Of a stretch of DNA of 64,000 nt, positions 36,898-45,305 are shown piece by piece. The number at the start of each line of letters is the position of its first letter. The first letter of the stretch is position 1. Under the pieces are notes generated by a model. The model was not told where the DNA came from and ran no database searches. It saw only the letters and a list, made by a program, of their open reading frames with translations. This DNA is from Verrucosispora sp. NA02020 (lineage in GTDB: Bacteria > Actinomycetota > Actinomycetes > Mycobacteriales > Micromonosporaceae), in NCBI RefSeq assembly GCF_013364215.1, contig NZ_CP054923.1, positions 3,596,001-3,660,000 on the forward strand. Reading direction: 5' to 3'. Both the position numbers and the translations under genes were made by a program.

Positions 36898-37535
36898 GTC
36901 TTCTCCGTGCGGGACGGGACCGGCCGGGTGGCGTGGTCGATGGCGGTGGTGATCTCCCGCACGTAACGGTCGATGTCGAGGGCGGGATCGCGGGAGAGCG
37001 CGGTGGGCACGGCGTCGATCACGCCGCGCACGATCCGGGCCATGACGGTGACGTCGAAGTCCCGGAAGTCGCCGCATTCCTGCCCGGCCGTCAACAGGTG
37101 CTCCAGCGGCAACAGCAGTTGCCGGTCGAATTCGGCGGGGTCGGCGTCGGACACATCGGCCAGGCCGCCGCTGGTGAGGATCTCGACGAGGGCGATCATC
37201 CGGGCCGGGTGGACGCGCATGTATCCCAGGTTCGAACTGATGTAGGCCCGTAGTTGGCCTGCCGGTGTGGTCTCGGCATCGATCACCGGTGCCATGGACG
37301 CTGCGGCGTCGGCGTAGACGGTGGTGACGACCTGCGTGATCAGTTCGGACTTCCCCGCGAAGTGGTACGAGATCAGCCCACGGCTGATACCCGCCCGGGC
37401 ACCGATCTTGCCCATCGACGCGCGGTGATAGCCGACCTCGGCGATGGTCTCCACGGCGGCGTTCACGATCTGCGCCCGCCGCGCCTCCTCGATGAAGGAG
37501 CGTGGCTGGCCGCCGTGATCAGGATTTGGCACCAT
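36894..37535 (-). CDS. TetR-family regulator
   Basis: 213 residues from ATG 37535 (a TTG six bases earlier is possible). TetR HTH: IAEVGYHRASMGKIGARAGISRGLISYHF. The C-terminal half is a helical ligand domain. First gene of the TetR-SDR-ATPase-permease operon. An inverted repeat (ATTTGGC/GCCAAAA, 37524-37543) overlaps its own start codon, suggesting autorepression of the whole operon. Confidence 0.88.
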   Translation of the reverse strand: MVPNPDHGGQPRSFIEEARRAQIVNAAVETIAEVGYHRASMGKIGARAGISRGLISYHFAGKSELITQVVTTVYADAAASMAPVIDAETTPAGQLRAYISSNLGYMRVHPARMIALVEILTSGGLADVSDADPAEFDRQLLLPLEHLLTAGQECGDFRDFDVTVMARIVRGVIDAVPTALSRDPALDIDRYVREITTAIDHATRPVPSRTEKT

Positions 37536-37543
37536 GGCCAAAA
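37524..37543. promoter_or_regulatory. TetR operator overlapping the start codon
   Basis: ATTTGGC (37524-37530) and GCCAAAA (37537-37543) around six bases that include the ATG. It is the only clear dyad upstream of this operon. Confidence 0.5.
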
Positions 37544-37666
37544 TTTAGCACGCACTGCCAACGGCCCGTCAGTGCAGCCAGTTCCGCCGGGATCTGTGGG
37601 TCGCTCCGAGGACCGCGCGCCCGCCGCGCGGGCGAGTTGTGCGTAGGTCGGGTGCCGGGATGCCGC

Positions 37667-38236
37667 TCAGGGTGCGGTGTGACGGAGGCCGTCGACGACG
37701 AGCGTCAGGACCTGGTCCGCATTGGTGCGGAAGCTCGGGTGGTCGTAGGCCGCGCAGATGCCGTTGATGGCGATCATGACGGCGTCGGCGCTCACGTCGT
37801 CGCGGATGGATCCGGCCTCGGCGGCGTCGGTCAGGAGGTCGGCGATGACCTGGTGCAGGGCCTGGGCGCCCTCGGCCAGGGTCTCCGAGCGGGTCGTCAT
37901 GAGCGTCGCGAGGGTGCGGGCGAGACCCTCGTGGGCGTCCAGGTGGGCTACGAAGCCGCGCAGGAAGGACTCCAGCGCCTCGTCGGCGGGGAGGGCGGCG
38001 TGCAGCTCGCGGGCGCGGTCGCACAGCGCGGCGAGTTCTTCGCGGTAGACCGCCTCGGCCAGGGCCTCCCGGGTGGGGAAGTGGCGGTAGAGCGTGCCGG
38101 TGCCCACGCCGGCCAGCTTGGCGAAGTCGTCGAAGCGCAGGTTGAAGCAGTTCTTGGCGAAGAGTTCGCGGGCCTTGGCGATCAGGGCTTCGCGGTTGCG
38201 GCGGGCGTCGGCGCGGAGCGGCTTGGCGTCGGTCAC
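37667..38236 (-). CDS. TetR-family regulator
   Basis: 189 residues from GTG 38236 (VTDAKPLRADARRNREAL); upstream in-frame starts would place the operators inside the gene. TetR HTH: FDDFAKLAGVGTGTLYRHFPTREAL. The C-terminal domain is of the TetR_C_33 style seen in many actinobacterial members. Divergent from the ketopantoate-reductase-like gene, with two matching palindromes between them. It probably represses itself and that gene. Confidence 0.85.
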   Translation of the reverse strand: MTDAKPLRADARRNREALIAKARELFAKNCFNLRFDDFAKLAGVGTGTLYRHFPTREALAEAVYREELAALCDRARELHAALPADEALESFLRGFVAHLDAHEGLARTLATLMTTRSETLAEGAQALHQVIADLLTDAAEAGSIRDDVSADAVMIAINGICAAYDHPSFRTNADQVLTLVVDGLRHTAP

Positions 38237-38249
38237 GTGAGGTCCCAGG

Positions 38250-38278
38250 TTGACAAGTGGAGACTGTCTCCATATTTT
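38250..38278 (+). promoter_or_regulatory. Consensus promoter for the 38322 gene with operator in the spacer
   Basis: TTGACA (38250-38255), 17-bp spacer, TATTTT (38273-38278). The TetR palindrome fills the spacer. Confidence 0.6.
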
Positions 38279-38299
38279 TGGAAGTGGAGGCAATCTCCA
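38258..38299. promoter_or_regulatory. Tandem TetR operators TGGAG-N5-CTCCA
   Basis: Two sites, TGGAGACTGTCTCCA (38258-38272, perfect dyad) and TGGAGGCAATCTCCA (38285-38299), 27 bp apart. One sits between -35 and -10, the other just after -10. A possible opposite-strand TATAAT for the TetR gene lies at 38300-38305. Confidence 0.7.
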
Positions 38300-38321
38300 A
38301 TTATAGGGTACGAGGTGGCGC

Positions 38322-39287
38322 GTGAAGATCTTGATGTTCGGCCGGGGCGTTGTCGGTGCAGCCTATGGGTGGGCCCTGGAACGGGCCGGGCACCATGTCG
38401 AGTTCTACGTCCGGCCGGGGCGTGCGGCGACGTACGGGGACACGATCGACGTTGATCTGCTGGACGCGCGACGGCGGCCGTGGGGGAAGCGGGTCGTGGA
38501 GAAGTGGCCGGTGCGCCTCCGCGAGTCGCTGGAGCCGGACCATGACTTCGACCTGATCGTGCTGAGTGTGCAGCACTACGGCTTCGCCGAGGCGGCGGCG
38601 TTCCTGGGGCCACGCGTGGGCGGGGCCACCGTGCTCGTCTTCAACAACCTGTGGGTCGAGCCGCTCACCGCGATCGAGCATCTCCCCACCGAGCAGGTGG
38701 CCTGGGGCTTTCCCGGGGCCGGCGGAGGGTTCGGCGACGACGGGGTGCTGCGGGCGTCCCTGCTGCCGATGGTCTTCCTCGGTACGCTCGACCGGCCGCC
38801 GACCGAGCGGGAGCGGGCCGTCCGCGAGGTGTTTCGCGGGGCCGGGTTCCGGACCCAGGAGAACTCCGACTTCCGGGGCTGGCTGGCGGTCCACTTCGTC
38901 CAGAACGCGGGTCTGCACACGCAGAGCCTGCGGCGGGGTTCCCTGTCCACGCTGACGCGGGGCGACATGCGCGAGGCGATCCTCGCCGTCCGCGAGCTGC
39001 TGCCGCTGGTCGAGGCGCGGGGCGTCGACCTGCGGCGGCATCGGTCCTCGCTGCTGCCGTTCACCGGACCCGTCTGGCTGGCCGCGCCGGCACTCGCCTG
39101 GATGATGGGCCGATTCCCGCCGGCGCGCAGGGTGACGACGGCGCACGCCAACCCCGAGGAGTTGCGCGCGGTCTGCCGCGACACGCTGGCGGAGGCGCGC
39201 CGGCTCGGCATACGGGTGCCCCGGCTAGAGGCGGCCGAGCCCTACTTCGCCGACGCGACGACGGCGGGAACGGCGGCGGCTGCGTAG
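38322..39287 (+). CDS. Ketopantoate reductase (ApbA/PanE)-family protein
   Basis: 321 residues from GTG 38322 (GAGGTGG upstream). The N-terminal Rossmann motif is GRGVVGAAYGWALERAG; there is a middle FNNLWVEP and a helical C-terminal half. The family reduces 2-ketopantoate with NADPH, but many divergent members have other substrates, and the typical Lys/Glu active-site spacing is not obvious here. Under TetR control, so probably not housekeeping pantothenate synthesis. Confidence 0.7.
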   Translation: MKILMFGRGVVGAAYGWALERAGHHVEFYVRPGRAATYGDTIDVDLLDARRRPWGKRVVEKWPVRLRESLEPDHDFDLIVLSVQHYGFAEAAAFLGPRVGGATVLVFNNLWVEPLTAIEHLPTEQVAWGFPGAGGGFGDDGVLRASLLPMVFLGTLDRPPTERERAVREVFRGAGFRTQENSDFRGWLAVHFVQNAGLHTQSLRRGSLSTLTRGDMREAILAVRELLPLVEARGVDLRRHRSSLLPFTGPVWLAAPALAWMMGRFPPARRVTTAHANPEELRAVCRDTLAEARRLGIRVPRLEAAEPYFADATTAGTAAAA

Positions 39288-39294
39288 TCGGTGC

Positions 39295-39352
39295 ATGTAA
39301 GGAGGGGTCCCCTGCTAACGCCTGGTGTATAGCAGGGGACCCCTCCTTACAT
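39295..39352. repeat. Intergenic palindromic repeat, copy 1
   Basis: Long near-perfect inverted repeat: 23-nt arms (39295-39317, 39330-39352) starting ATGTAAGGAGGGG and closing CCCCTCCTTACAT. It sits between convergent genes. Related copies are at 51345 and 52931. Can fold as a bidirectional terminator. Confidence 0.8.
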
Positions 39353-39384
39353 GCGACGCCGCGCGTCACCGAGTCTGGAGCCGC

Positions 39385-40128
39385 CTACGCCGGCTGCGTT
39401 CCTTGCGTCGGCTGCGCCGGCTGCGGATCCGGTTGGAACGCCACGTCGGTGACGTCGGCGACCAGCTCGGTGAAGTCGGTGCCGTAGGCGGCGGGCTCGA
39501 TGATGCGCAGCACCAGCGCGAACGGCCGGTCGGCGCCGTAGGTGCGGGCCAGTTCCGGGTGGTGCGTGCTCAGGTAGCGGGCGGCGGCGAGGTTGCTGCC
39601 GGCGGTCAGGCCGCCGATGAAGAACACCGGGCGACCACCCACCGGACCCCAGAACCGGGCGAGCAGGACGTAACTGGTCTCCGGGCGGTAGACGTACTCG
39701 GTGCCGCCGACCGTGAACGACCTCCGACGCTTCTCCTCGTCGAAGATCTCGTACGTCACGCCACGGAGGATCGCGCGTACGTGCGTGACGCTGCGCGGGC
39801 TGGCACCGCCGGGGCCGCCGACGCAGAACTCGGTCAGCCGGCCGATCTCCCCGGTCGGCTGGTCCTCACCGACGCGGTCCGCGTGCGCGCCGCATTCCCG
39901 GGCGATGGTGGCCAGCTCCACCAGTGCGGCGACGTCGCGGCGGTGGACGCTGAACTCGCGCGGCGACGACGCGTGCCGGGAGACCACCAGGAGGCAGCTC
40001 GCTCCGGCGGTCAGGCCGAAGAACGCCCGTGCCCGGTTCAGCTTGCGCCGACGTAACAGAAACCCCGAGAGCCAGACCGCCGTACCGGCGATGACGCTCG
40101 CCAGCAGATTGATCACAAGGTCACCCAC
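39385..40128 (-). CDS. Membrane-anchored protein of unknown function
   Basis: 247 residues. One N-terminal hydrophobic segment (LVINLLASVIAGTAVWLSGFLL) followed by RRRKLNRAR, so the rest probably faces the cytoplasm. The soluble part contains FFGLTAGASCLLVVSRH, FCVGGPGGASPRSVTH and FFIGGLTAGSNLAAARYL, Gly-rich turns suggestive of a Rossmann-like nucleotide-binding fold. I do not recognise the family. The C-terminal tail is Pro/Gln-rich. Confidence 0.65.
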   Translation of the reverse strand: MGDLVINLLASVIAGTAVWLSGFLLRRRKLNRARAFFGLTAGASCLLVVSRHASSPREFSVHRRDVAALVELATIARECGAHADRVGEDQPTGEIGRLTEFCVGGPGGASPRSVTHVRAILRGVTYEIFDEEKRRRSFTVGGTEYVYRPETSYVLLARFWGPVGGRPVFFIGGLTAGSNLAAARYLSTHHPELARTYGADRPFALVLRIIEPAAYGTDFTELVADVTDVAFQPDPQPAQPTQGTQPA

Positions 40129-40162
40129 GCCTCGATCATGTCCGATGCCGTCACGCCGGGCG

Positions 40163-40828
40163 TCAGCGGCGGGGTAGCACGCCGAGGAGGGTCGCGGTCA
40201 GGGCCAGCCTCAGGGAGTCCCGTAGCTCCATGTGGAAGCGGGCCAGGTCGGGTTCGGCCTGGTAGGCCGCCTCCAGGCTGGGCGGCGGTGTGCTGTACGC
40301 CGACAGCGCTCCGGCCATGACCATGGTCTGCAGGCTGAACAGCGTGGCGGTCTCGCCCAACTCCGGCAGGCGCTTCTCGATCAGGGCGGTCATGGTGGCC
40401 AGGTGCGCCTTCGAGGCGCGCTTGTGGCGCAGGGCGACCTCGACGGAGACGTTGTGTTCCAGGACGGCGACCTGTGCGCCGAAGAGGTCGCAGAGCACCA
40501 CTCGGGCGGCCAGTGAGCGGCTGAGGACCTCGGCCACCGCCGTCGCCCGCTCGGCCATGGGCAGGTCGTCGTCGACCGAGTCGGCCAACTCGCCGGCCAG
40601 GTCGGCAAGCCACTCCTGGAGGTGGCGGTCCAGCAGTTCGAGCAGCACCGCCTCGCGGGACTCGAAGTAGCGCAGCACGTTCGGCTTCGCCAGACCCACC
40701 CGGCGACTCAGCTCGTTCAGGGTGACCGAGGCCACGGGCATCTCGTCGAGCATCGCCGACGCCGCGTCGAGGATCGCCCGTCGGCGGATCTCGCGCTGCT
40801 CCTCGGTCCGCGCCCGCTGGAAGGTCAC
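40163..40828 (-). CDS. TetR-family regulator
   Basis: 221 residues from GTG 40828. HTH: VTLNELSRRVGLAKPNVLRYFESRE. Divergent from an SDR gene, with three GTACC-N3-GGTAC-type sites in the 109-bp gap. It likely represses both genes. Confidence 0.88.
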   Translation of the reverse strand: MTFQRARTEEQREIRRRAILDAASAMLDEMPVASVTLNELSRRVGLAKPNVLRYFESREAVLLELLDRHLQEWLADLAGELADSVDDDLPMAERATAVAEVLSRSLAARVVLCDLFGAQVAVLEHNVSVEVALRHKRASKAHLATMTALIEKRLPELGETATLFSLQTMVMAGALSAYSTPPPSLEAAYQAEPDLARFHMELRDSLRLALTATLLGVLPRR

Positions 40829-40847
40829 GATCGCCAGCCTAGCTTAG

Positions 40848-40915
40848 GTACCTCCGGTACGTTGACAACGTACCGTGAGTACTTTAGCGTCGTCGTTACA
40901 AAGTACCTCCGGTAC
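40848..40915. promoter_or_regulatory. Three TetR operators GTACC-N3-GGTAC
   Basis: GTACC-TCC-GGTAC at 40848-40860 and 40903-40915 (identical, perfect dyads), and GTACC-GTG-AGTAC at 40870-40882 between them. They cover the whole divergent promoter region. Confidence 0.75.
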
Positions 40916-40937
40916 CTAAAGCGATGGGGAGCCTCGC

Positions 40938-41885
40938 ATGAGCGAGAAGTGGACGACGGCGAACATCCCGGACCAGCGCGGGCGGGTCGCCGTGGTGACC
41001 GGCGCCAACACCGGACTGGGGTACGAGACCGCGAAGGCGCTCGCCGCACGCGGCGCGTCCGTGGTGCTCGCCGTACGCGACGTGACGAAGGGCCAGCAGG
41101 CCGCAGCACGGATCGCCGGGGACGTGACCGTGCAGGCACTGGACCTGACCTCGCTCGACTCCGTCCGGAGCACAGCGGGGGAGCTACGGTCCCGACTCGA
41201 CCGGATCGACCTGCTGATCAACAACGCCGGGGTGATGTACACCCCGAAGCAGACCACCCGCGACGGCTTCGAGCTGCAGTTCGGCACCAACCACCTCGGG
41301 CACTTCGCGCTCACCGGGCTGCTGCTGGACCTGATGCGGCCGGTGCCCGGCTCACGGGTGGTGACGGTCAGCAGTGTCGGCCACCGCATCCGGGCCGACA
41401 TCCACTTCGACGACCTGCACTGGGAGCGGTCGTACGGCCGGGTCGCCGCCTACGGACAGTCCAAGCTCGCCAACCTCATGTTCACCTACGAGTTGCAGCG
41501 CCGCCTCGCCCCGCACGGCACCACCGTCGCGGTCGCCGCGCACCCCGGCATGTCCAGCACCGAACTCGCCCGCAACAGCCCGCCGGCACTCCGGCTGCCA
41601 CTCACCTGGCTCGCGCCGCTGATCACCCAGTCACCGGCGATGGGCGCGCTGCCGACCCTGCGCGCCGCCACCGACCCCGCCGTGCTCGGCGGCCAGTACT
41701 ACGGCCCCGGCGGACGCAACGAGGTCATGGGCCACCCCCGACTGGTCACCTCCAGCCCGAAGTCCTACGAGGTGGCCGTCCAGAAGCGGCTCTGGGCTGT
41801 CTCCGAAGACCTCACCGGCGTCACGTTCCCGGCCGTCCAATCCGAGCAGAGCCCGATCTCGACCGGGCCGGTCGTGACGGCATAG
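40938..41885 (+). CDS. SDR oxidoreductase (retinol dehydrogenase-like)
   Basis: 315 residues; ATG 40938 behind GGGGAG. TGANTGLG, NNAG, Ser in VSSVGH, Tyr-Lys in YGQSKLAN, as in the retinol-dehydrogenase/protochlorophyllide-reductase-like SDR group. Controlled by the divergent TetR; the substrate is unknown. Confidence 0.85.
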   Translation: MSEKWTTANIPDQRGRVAVVTGANTGLGYETAKALAARGASVVLAVRDVTKGQQAAARIAGDVTVQALDLTSLDSVRSTAGELRSRLDRIDLLINNAGVMYTPKQTTRDGFELQFGTNHLGHFALTGLLLDLMRPVPGSRVVTVSSVGHRIRADIHFDDLHWERSYGRVAAYGQSKLANLMFTYELQRRLAPHGTTVAVAAHPGMSSTELARNSPPALRLPLTWLAPLITQSPAMGALPTLRAATDPAVLGGQYYGPGGRNEVMGHPRLVTSSPKSYEVAVQKRLWAVSEDLTGVTFPAVQSEQSPISTGPVVTA

Positions 41886-41909
41886 TCCGCGTCACATGGC
41901 GGGCTTGCG

Positions 41910-42032
41910 CTACCACTTCTCCCGCCACCACAGGGTCAGGAAGCCCAGCGTGCCGACGAGGACTATGCATCCGACGCCGCCGCAGAGCAGGGCGGCGACA
42001 CCACCGAAGAAGCCGTAGTCCCCATAGTCCAC
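41910..42032 (-). CDS. 40-residue single-span membrane peptide
   Basis: GTG 42032 to TAG 41910-41912. The product starts MDYGDYGFFGGVAALLCGG and continues through a hydrophobic segment to WWREKW, giving one transmembrane span with a charged C-terminus. No clear ribosome site, but the composition is clearly membrane-peptide-like. Unknown role. Confidence 0.5.
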   Translation of the reverse strand: MDYGDYGFFGGVAALLCGGVGCIVLVGTLGFLTLWWREKW

Positions 42033-42093
42033 GGCACGAACCTACGCTGTCGCCGACGCCGCGCACTGCCCCGCAGCTCGGTGGTTCGGCCGG

Positions 42094-44571
42094 TCAGGAG
42101 TCGCGGGTGGCGTCCAGCGTCGGGGTGTGGACCTGGTCGCAGGCGGCGAGCAGCGTACCGAGACGGCGACGCGCGTCGGTCACCAGCGGATCGCCCTCGC
42201 GGCGCAGCACGCGTACCGCCGTCGCGGTGGCCTCGGCCGCCCAGACGGTGAGCTGCGCCGCGGCGAAGGCGTCGGCGATCGCCAGCAATCCGGCGCCGTC
42301 CTCGGCGGCGCAGGCCCGCGCGTGCCGGGCCAACAGCGGCGACAGGGTCCCGTCGGTACGCTCGGCCAGCTCGGAGAGGCGTTGGGCCACCGAACGCCGT
42401 GCGCCGTCGGCGCAGGTCGGGCCGATCAGGGTGGCCGCCTGGCCCAGTCGGGTCAGGTCGTGCAGGGCCAGCACCTCGTACCCGGTCATCCCGTCGGAAC
42501 GCAGCCGGTCGGCCAACGCGACCAGGTGCCTGACGGCGGCGGGTAGGTCGCCCGTGGCGGCGATCGTCCCGCCACGGGCCAACTCCAGCCAGGGATAGAA
42601 CACCGCGATGCACGGGGAGTACGAACGGTCTGCCGCCGTCATCGCCGCGAGAGCCGTGGCGGCGTCCCCGCGCCAGGCCGCCACCTGCGCCCGCTCGCCG
42701 TGCGCGAGACTGCCGTAGAGCCGGCTGGTGGCCAGCATCGCGCCGGCCGTGTCGCTGAAGGTGACGGCCTGGTCGGTCCGCCCCCGGAGCCGTGCGGCGT
42801 AGGACTGGAGGACGGTCAGGAAGCCGCTGCCGAGACGCAGGCCGCCGGAGCTGACCAGGTCGGCGAACTCGTCGGCGGCGATCGCGTCGATGCCGGCCAG
42901 GTCGCAGGTGAGCGCCAGCCGGGCGGCCCGGCTCGACTCCACCATCGCCTGGAGGTAGGGCACGTCTGCTCGCCAACCGGCGACGTCCGCCTCCACCTGG
43001 GCGACCGCGTCGGCGTTGCGGCGGAACAGACCGCGTGTCGCGTCGACGTAGGCGACCACGCACCGGGCCAGGCCACGGGCACCCGGACCGGACGCCGGGC
43101 GGGCCAGCACCGACTGGCTCAACCGCAGTGCGGCGGCGATCTCCATCCGGTGCATCCGCATGAGCGCCTCGAAGGCCCAGACCCGCGCCTGGTGGCCGGG
43201 ATCCGTCAGCGTGACGGCCGCCTCGGCCAGGCTGTCGACGGTGGACTCCGCACCGAGGCTCCAGTACGTCACCATGCCCCGCACCGTCAGCCAACGGCTC
43301 CGACGCCGCTCGTCGACCAGATCGTCCCGGACCCGGTCGAGCACATGGAGTGCCTCGTGGGGGCGCTCGCAGAGCATCAGGACGGTGGCGAGCAACTCGG
43401 CGGCGTCGTAACCACCACCGGCGTGCAGCGCCGCCTGCGCCAGTTGGACCGTCAGCGGTACGTCGTAGCGGGCGAACGCCTGCGCGGCACCGCCGAGCAG
43501 GAGGCGGGGATCCTGTGCGGAGCCCGCGCCGAGCCGCCACAGGGCGGCCCGCAGCAGGTCACCCGGGCGGCGGGCACCGGTGGCCTGCACCAACTCGGCC
43601 AGCTCGGTCTGCAACTGCCGCGTCCGGGCCGGCGGGCAGCGGCGGCGCAGCAGATCCCCGTACAGCGGATGCGTCAGCTGGACGTCGACCCGCCGGTCCC
43701 GCCGGACGATCGCGATCAGGCCGTGTTCCTCGGCCTGCCTGATGTCGTCGGCATGTGTCGCCGTGGTGAGCAGCCGCAGGCCGAGTTGCTCGCTCAGGGC
43801 GACCAACTCCACCACCTTGCGGACGCCGGGAGTGAGGTGGTCGATCCGGGTGCCGATCACGTCCGTCACGTCGAGCGGTCGCGTCGAGTCGCCGTTCCAC
43901 TGCCACAGCCCGCCGGAACACGCCCACTCGCCACTGCCCGTCGTGCTGCGGAGCAACTCGTGGAGGAGCAGCGGGTTGCCGACCGACAGGCGGAGCATCC
44001 GGTCGATCGACCCCGTGTCAGCCGGCCCGCCGAGGACGTCCGCGAGCAACTCGGTGGTCTCGTCCCGGCCGAACGGGGTCAACTCGACGCGCTCGACCAG
44101 ATCGTCGACGCAGAGGGGCCGCAGCGGCAACGGCACCTGCTCCCCGTCGTGCACCGTCCCGAGCAGGACGACGTCCTCCTGCCGGGCGAGCACGTGCACC
44201 AGTGCCGCCGACGGCGGGTCGAGCAGATGGGCGTCGTCGATGGTGAGCACGATCGCCCGGCCCATGGCCTGCTCGTGCACCGAGTCCACCACCCACCGCA
44301 GCACCCCGGCGGGGGTGAGCCCGGCCGGCTGCGCGACGGGCAGCACCTGGGCCAGACCGCCGAAGGGCAGGGCCGTACTCGGATGGCCGGCGGCGATGGG
44401 CAGGACGACGTACCGGCTCGCGGGAAGCTTCCCCACGGCCTCGCGCACCAGCCGACTCTTGCCGACACCGGCGTCGCCGCTGAAGAGGACGCCACGCCGG
44501 CCGATCCCTTCCACCACCGCTCGCAGGTGCGTGAGCTCACCGGTTCGGCCGACGAAACTTCCCCGATCCAC
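42094..44571 (-). CDS. LuxR-family (LAL) type AAA ATPase regulator lacking its C-terminal HTH
   Basis: 825 residues from GTG 44571 (VDRGSFVGRTGEL), the usual start of LAL proteins. Walker A GDAGVGKSR, Walker B VLTIDDAHLL, followed by ~500 residues of helical TPR-like repeats. It ends HTPTLDATRDS just where the LuxR HTH (normally LT.RE.EV) should begin. After the stop another frame reads LTGRTTELRG, but no HTH can be assembled. Either a natural HTH-less ATPase or a truncated regulator. Confidence 0.8.
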   Translation of the reverse strand: MDRGSFVGRTGELTHLRAVVEGIGRRGVLFSGDAGVGKSRLVREAVGKLPASRYVVLPIAAGHPSTALPFGGLAQVLPVAQPAGLTPAGVLRWVVDSVHEQAMGRAIVLTIDDAHLLDPPSAALVHVLARQEDVVLLGTVHDGEQVPLPLRPLCVDDLVERVELTPFGRDETTELLADVLGGPADTGSIDRMLRLSVGNPLLLHELLRSTTGSGEWACSGGLWQWNGDSTRPLDVTDVIGTRIDHLTPGVRKVVELVALSEQLGLRLLTTATHADDIRQAEEHGLIAIVRRDRRVDVQLTHPLYGDLLRRRCPPARTRQLQTELAELVQATGARRPGDLLRAALWRLGAGSAQDPRLLLGGAAQAFARYDVPLTVQLAQAALHAGGGYDAAELLATVLMLCERPHEALHVLDRVRDDLVDERRRSRWLTVRGMVTYWSLGAESTVDSLAEAAVTLTDPGHQARVWAFEALMRMHRMEIAAALRLSQSVLARPASGPGARGLARCVVAYVDATRGLFRRNADAVAQVEADVAGWRADVPYLQAMVESSRAARLALTCDLAGIDAIAADEFADLVSSGGLRLGSGFLTVLQSYAARLRGRTDQAVTFSDTAGAMLATSRLYGSLAHGERAQVAAWRGDAATALAAMTAADRSYSPCIAVFYPWLELARGGTIAATGDLPAAVRHLVALADRLRSDGMTGYEVLALHDLTRLGQAATLIGPTCADGARRSVAQRLSELAERTDGTLSPLLARHARACAAEDGAGLLAIADAFAAAQLTVWAAEATATAVRVLRREGDPLVTDARRRLGTLLAACDQVHTPTLDATRDS

Positions 44572-44758
44572 CGAGGCATCGTATCGACGCGGACCCCGAC
44601 CCGATGTCGCACACCGTGTGCGTCGAGATCGGATGACGTCGGCTACCCGCGAGTCGCGGCAGCCACTCTCGTTTGCATCCACCGTGCTCCGCGTGACGGT
44701 GAGCGGGCGTACGGATCAGCCGAACTGGTTAGGCTGACCGCCTTTCGGAGGCATCGAG

Positions 44759-45034
44759 ATGTGGCGGGTTCTGCTCGGGCTGGTGTTCGGCGTCCTGCTG
44801 ATCGTGATCGGGACGGCCCTCGCCAGCGATTACCGCGGCGTTACGACGAAGCACGTGGACCTCTCGACGCGGTTTATCCGTCCGCTCAATCCTTTCCGGT
44901 CGTCTGACGACCGAATCGTCCGTCGCCGCGCTCGCTTCGTCCTGCTCGACAGGTTCATCGGTGCACTGATCGTGCTGGCCGGTGTGGGTGGGCTGGCGGC
45001 TGCCGTACACCTGCTGCTCGGTGAGTACCGCTAG
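44759..45034 (+). CDS. Small membrane protein, two spans
   Basis: 91 residues; ATG 44759 with GGAGG upstream. Hydrophobic segments at residues 2-24 and 66-88 flank a basic loop with RRRARF. No family recognised. Confidence 0.65.
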   Translation: MWRVLLGLVFGVLLIVIGTALASDYRGVTTKHVDLSTRFIRPLNPFRSSDDRIVRRRARFVLLDRFIGALIVLAGVGGLAAAVHLLLGEYR

Positions 45035-45137
45035 CTCGGCGAAACGTCGCCCACGAGCCGGCCTCAGCTCTCGGGTCGGCCCGCGCTGATGATTTGGTGC
45101 GTACCTGTAGACCGGGCTCTACACTGGATGCAGCTAG

Positions 45138-45305
45138 AAGGGGAGTACCCCTCCGCTCGGTACCCGCCTAAGGCGCCAGCACAGGCAGCGCGCCCGGGGC
45201 CGAGAGCCCGGCAACGGGCTGGGGGAGACCTTCGGCCGACCTACCCTGGTCGAGCCGAGGTCGCTGAGACCCCATCGCTCGACCCGAGCGATGGGAGTGT
45301 CTTCG
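45138..45305 (+). promoter_or_regulatory. yybP-ykoY (Mn2+) riboswitch with ribosome-site hairpin
   Basis: The two conserved loops of the yybP-ykoY class are present in order: AAGGGGAGTA (45138-45147) and GGGAGACCTT (about 45223-45232), separated by GC-rich helices. After the aptamer a perfect 11-bp hairpin (CCCATCGCTCG 45271-45281, loop ACC, CGAGCGATGGG 45285-45295) covers the GGGAG ribosome site (45293-45297) of the gene starting at 45306. An alternative helix, GGTCGAGC 45248-45255 with GCTCGACC 45277-45284, excludes that hairpin. The class senses Mn2+ and usually raises expression of Mn exporters or TerC-type proteins. Confidence 0.8.

Noticed and set aside
42700..44907. 735-codon plus-strand frame opposite the LAL ATPase
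   Set aside because: No recognisable domain, and the opposite strand has clear Walker motifs.
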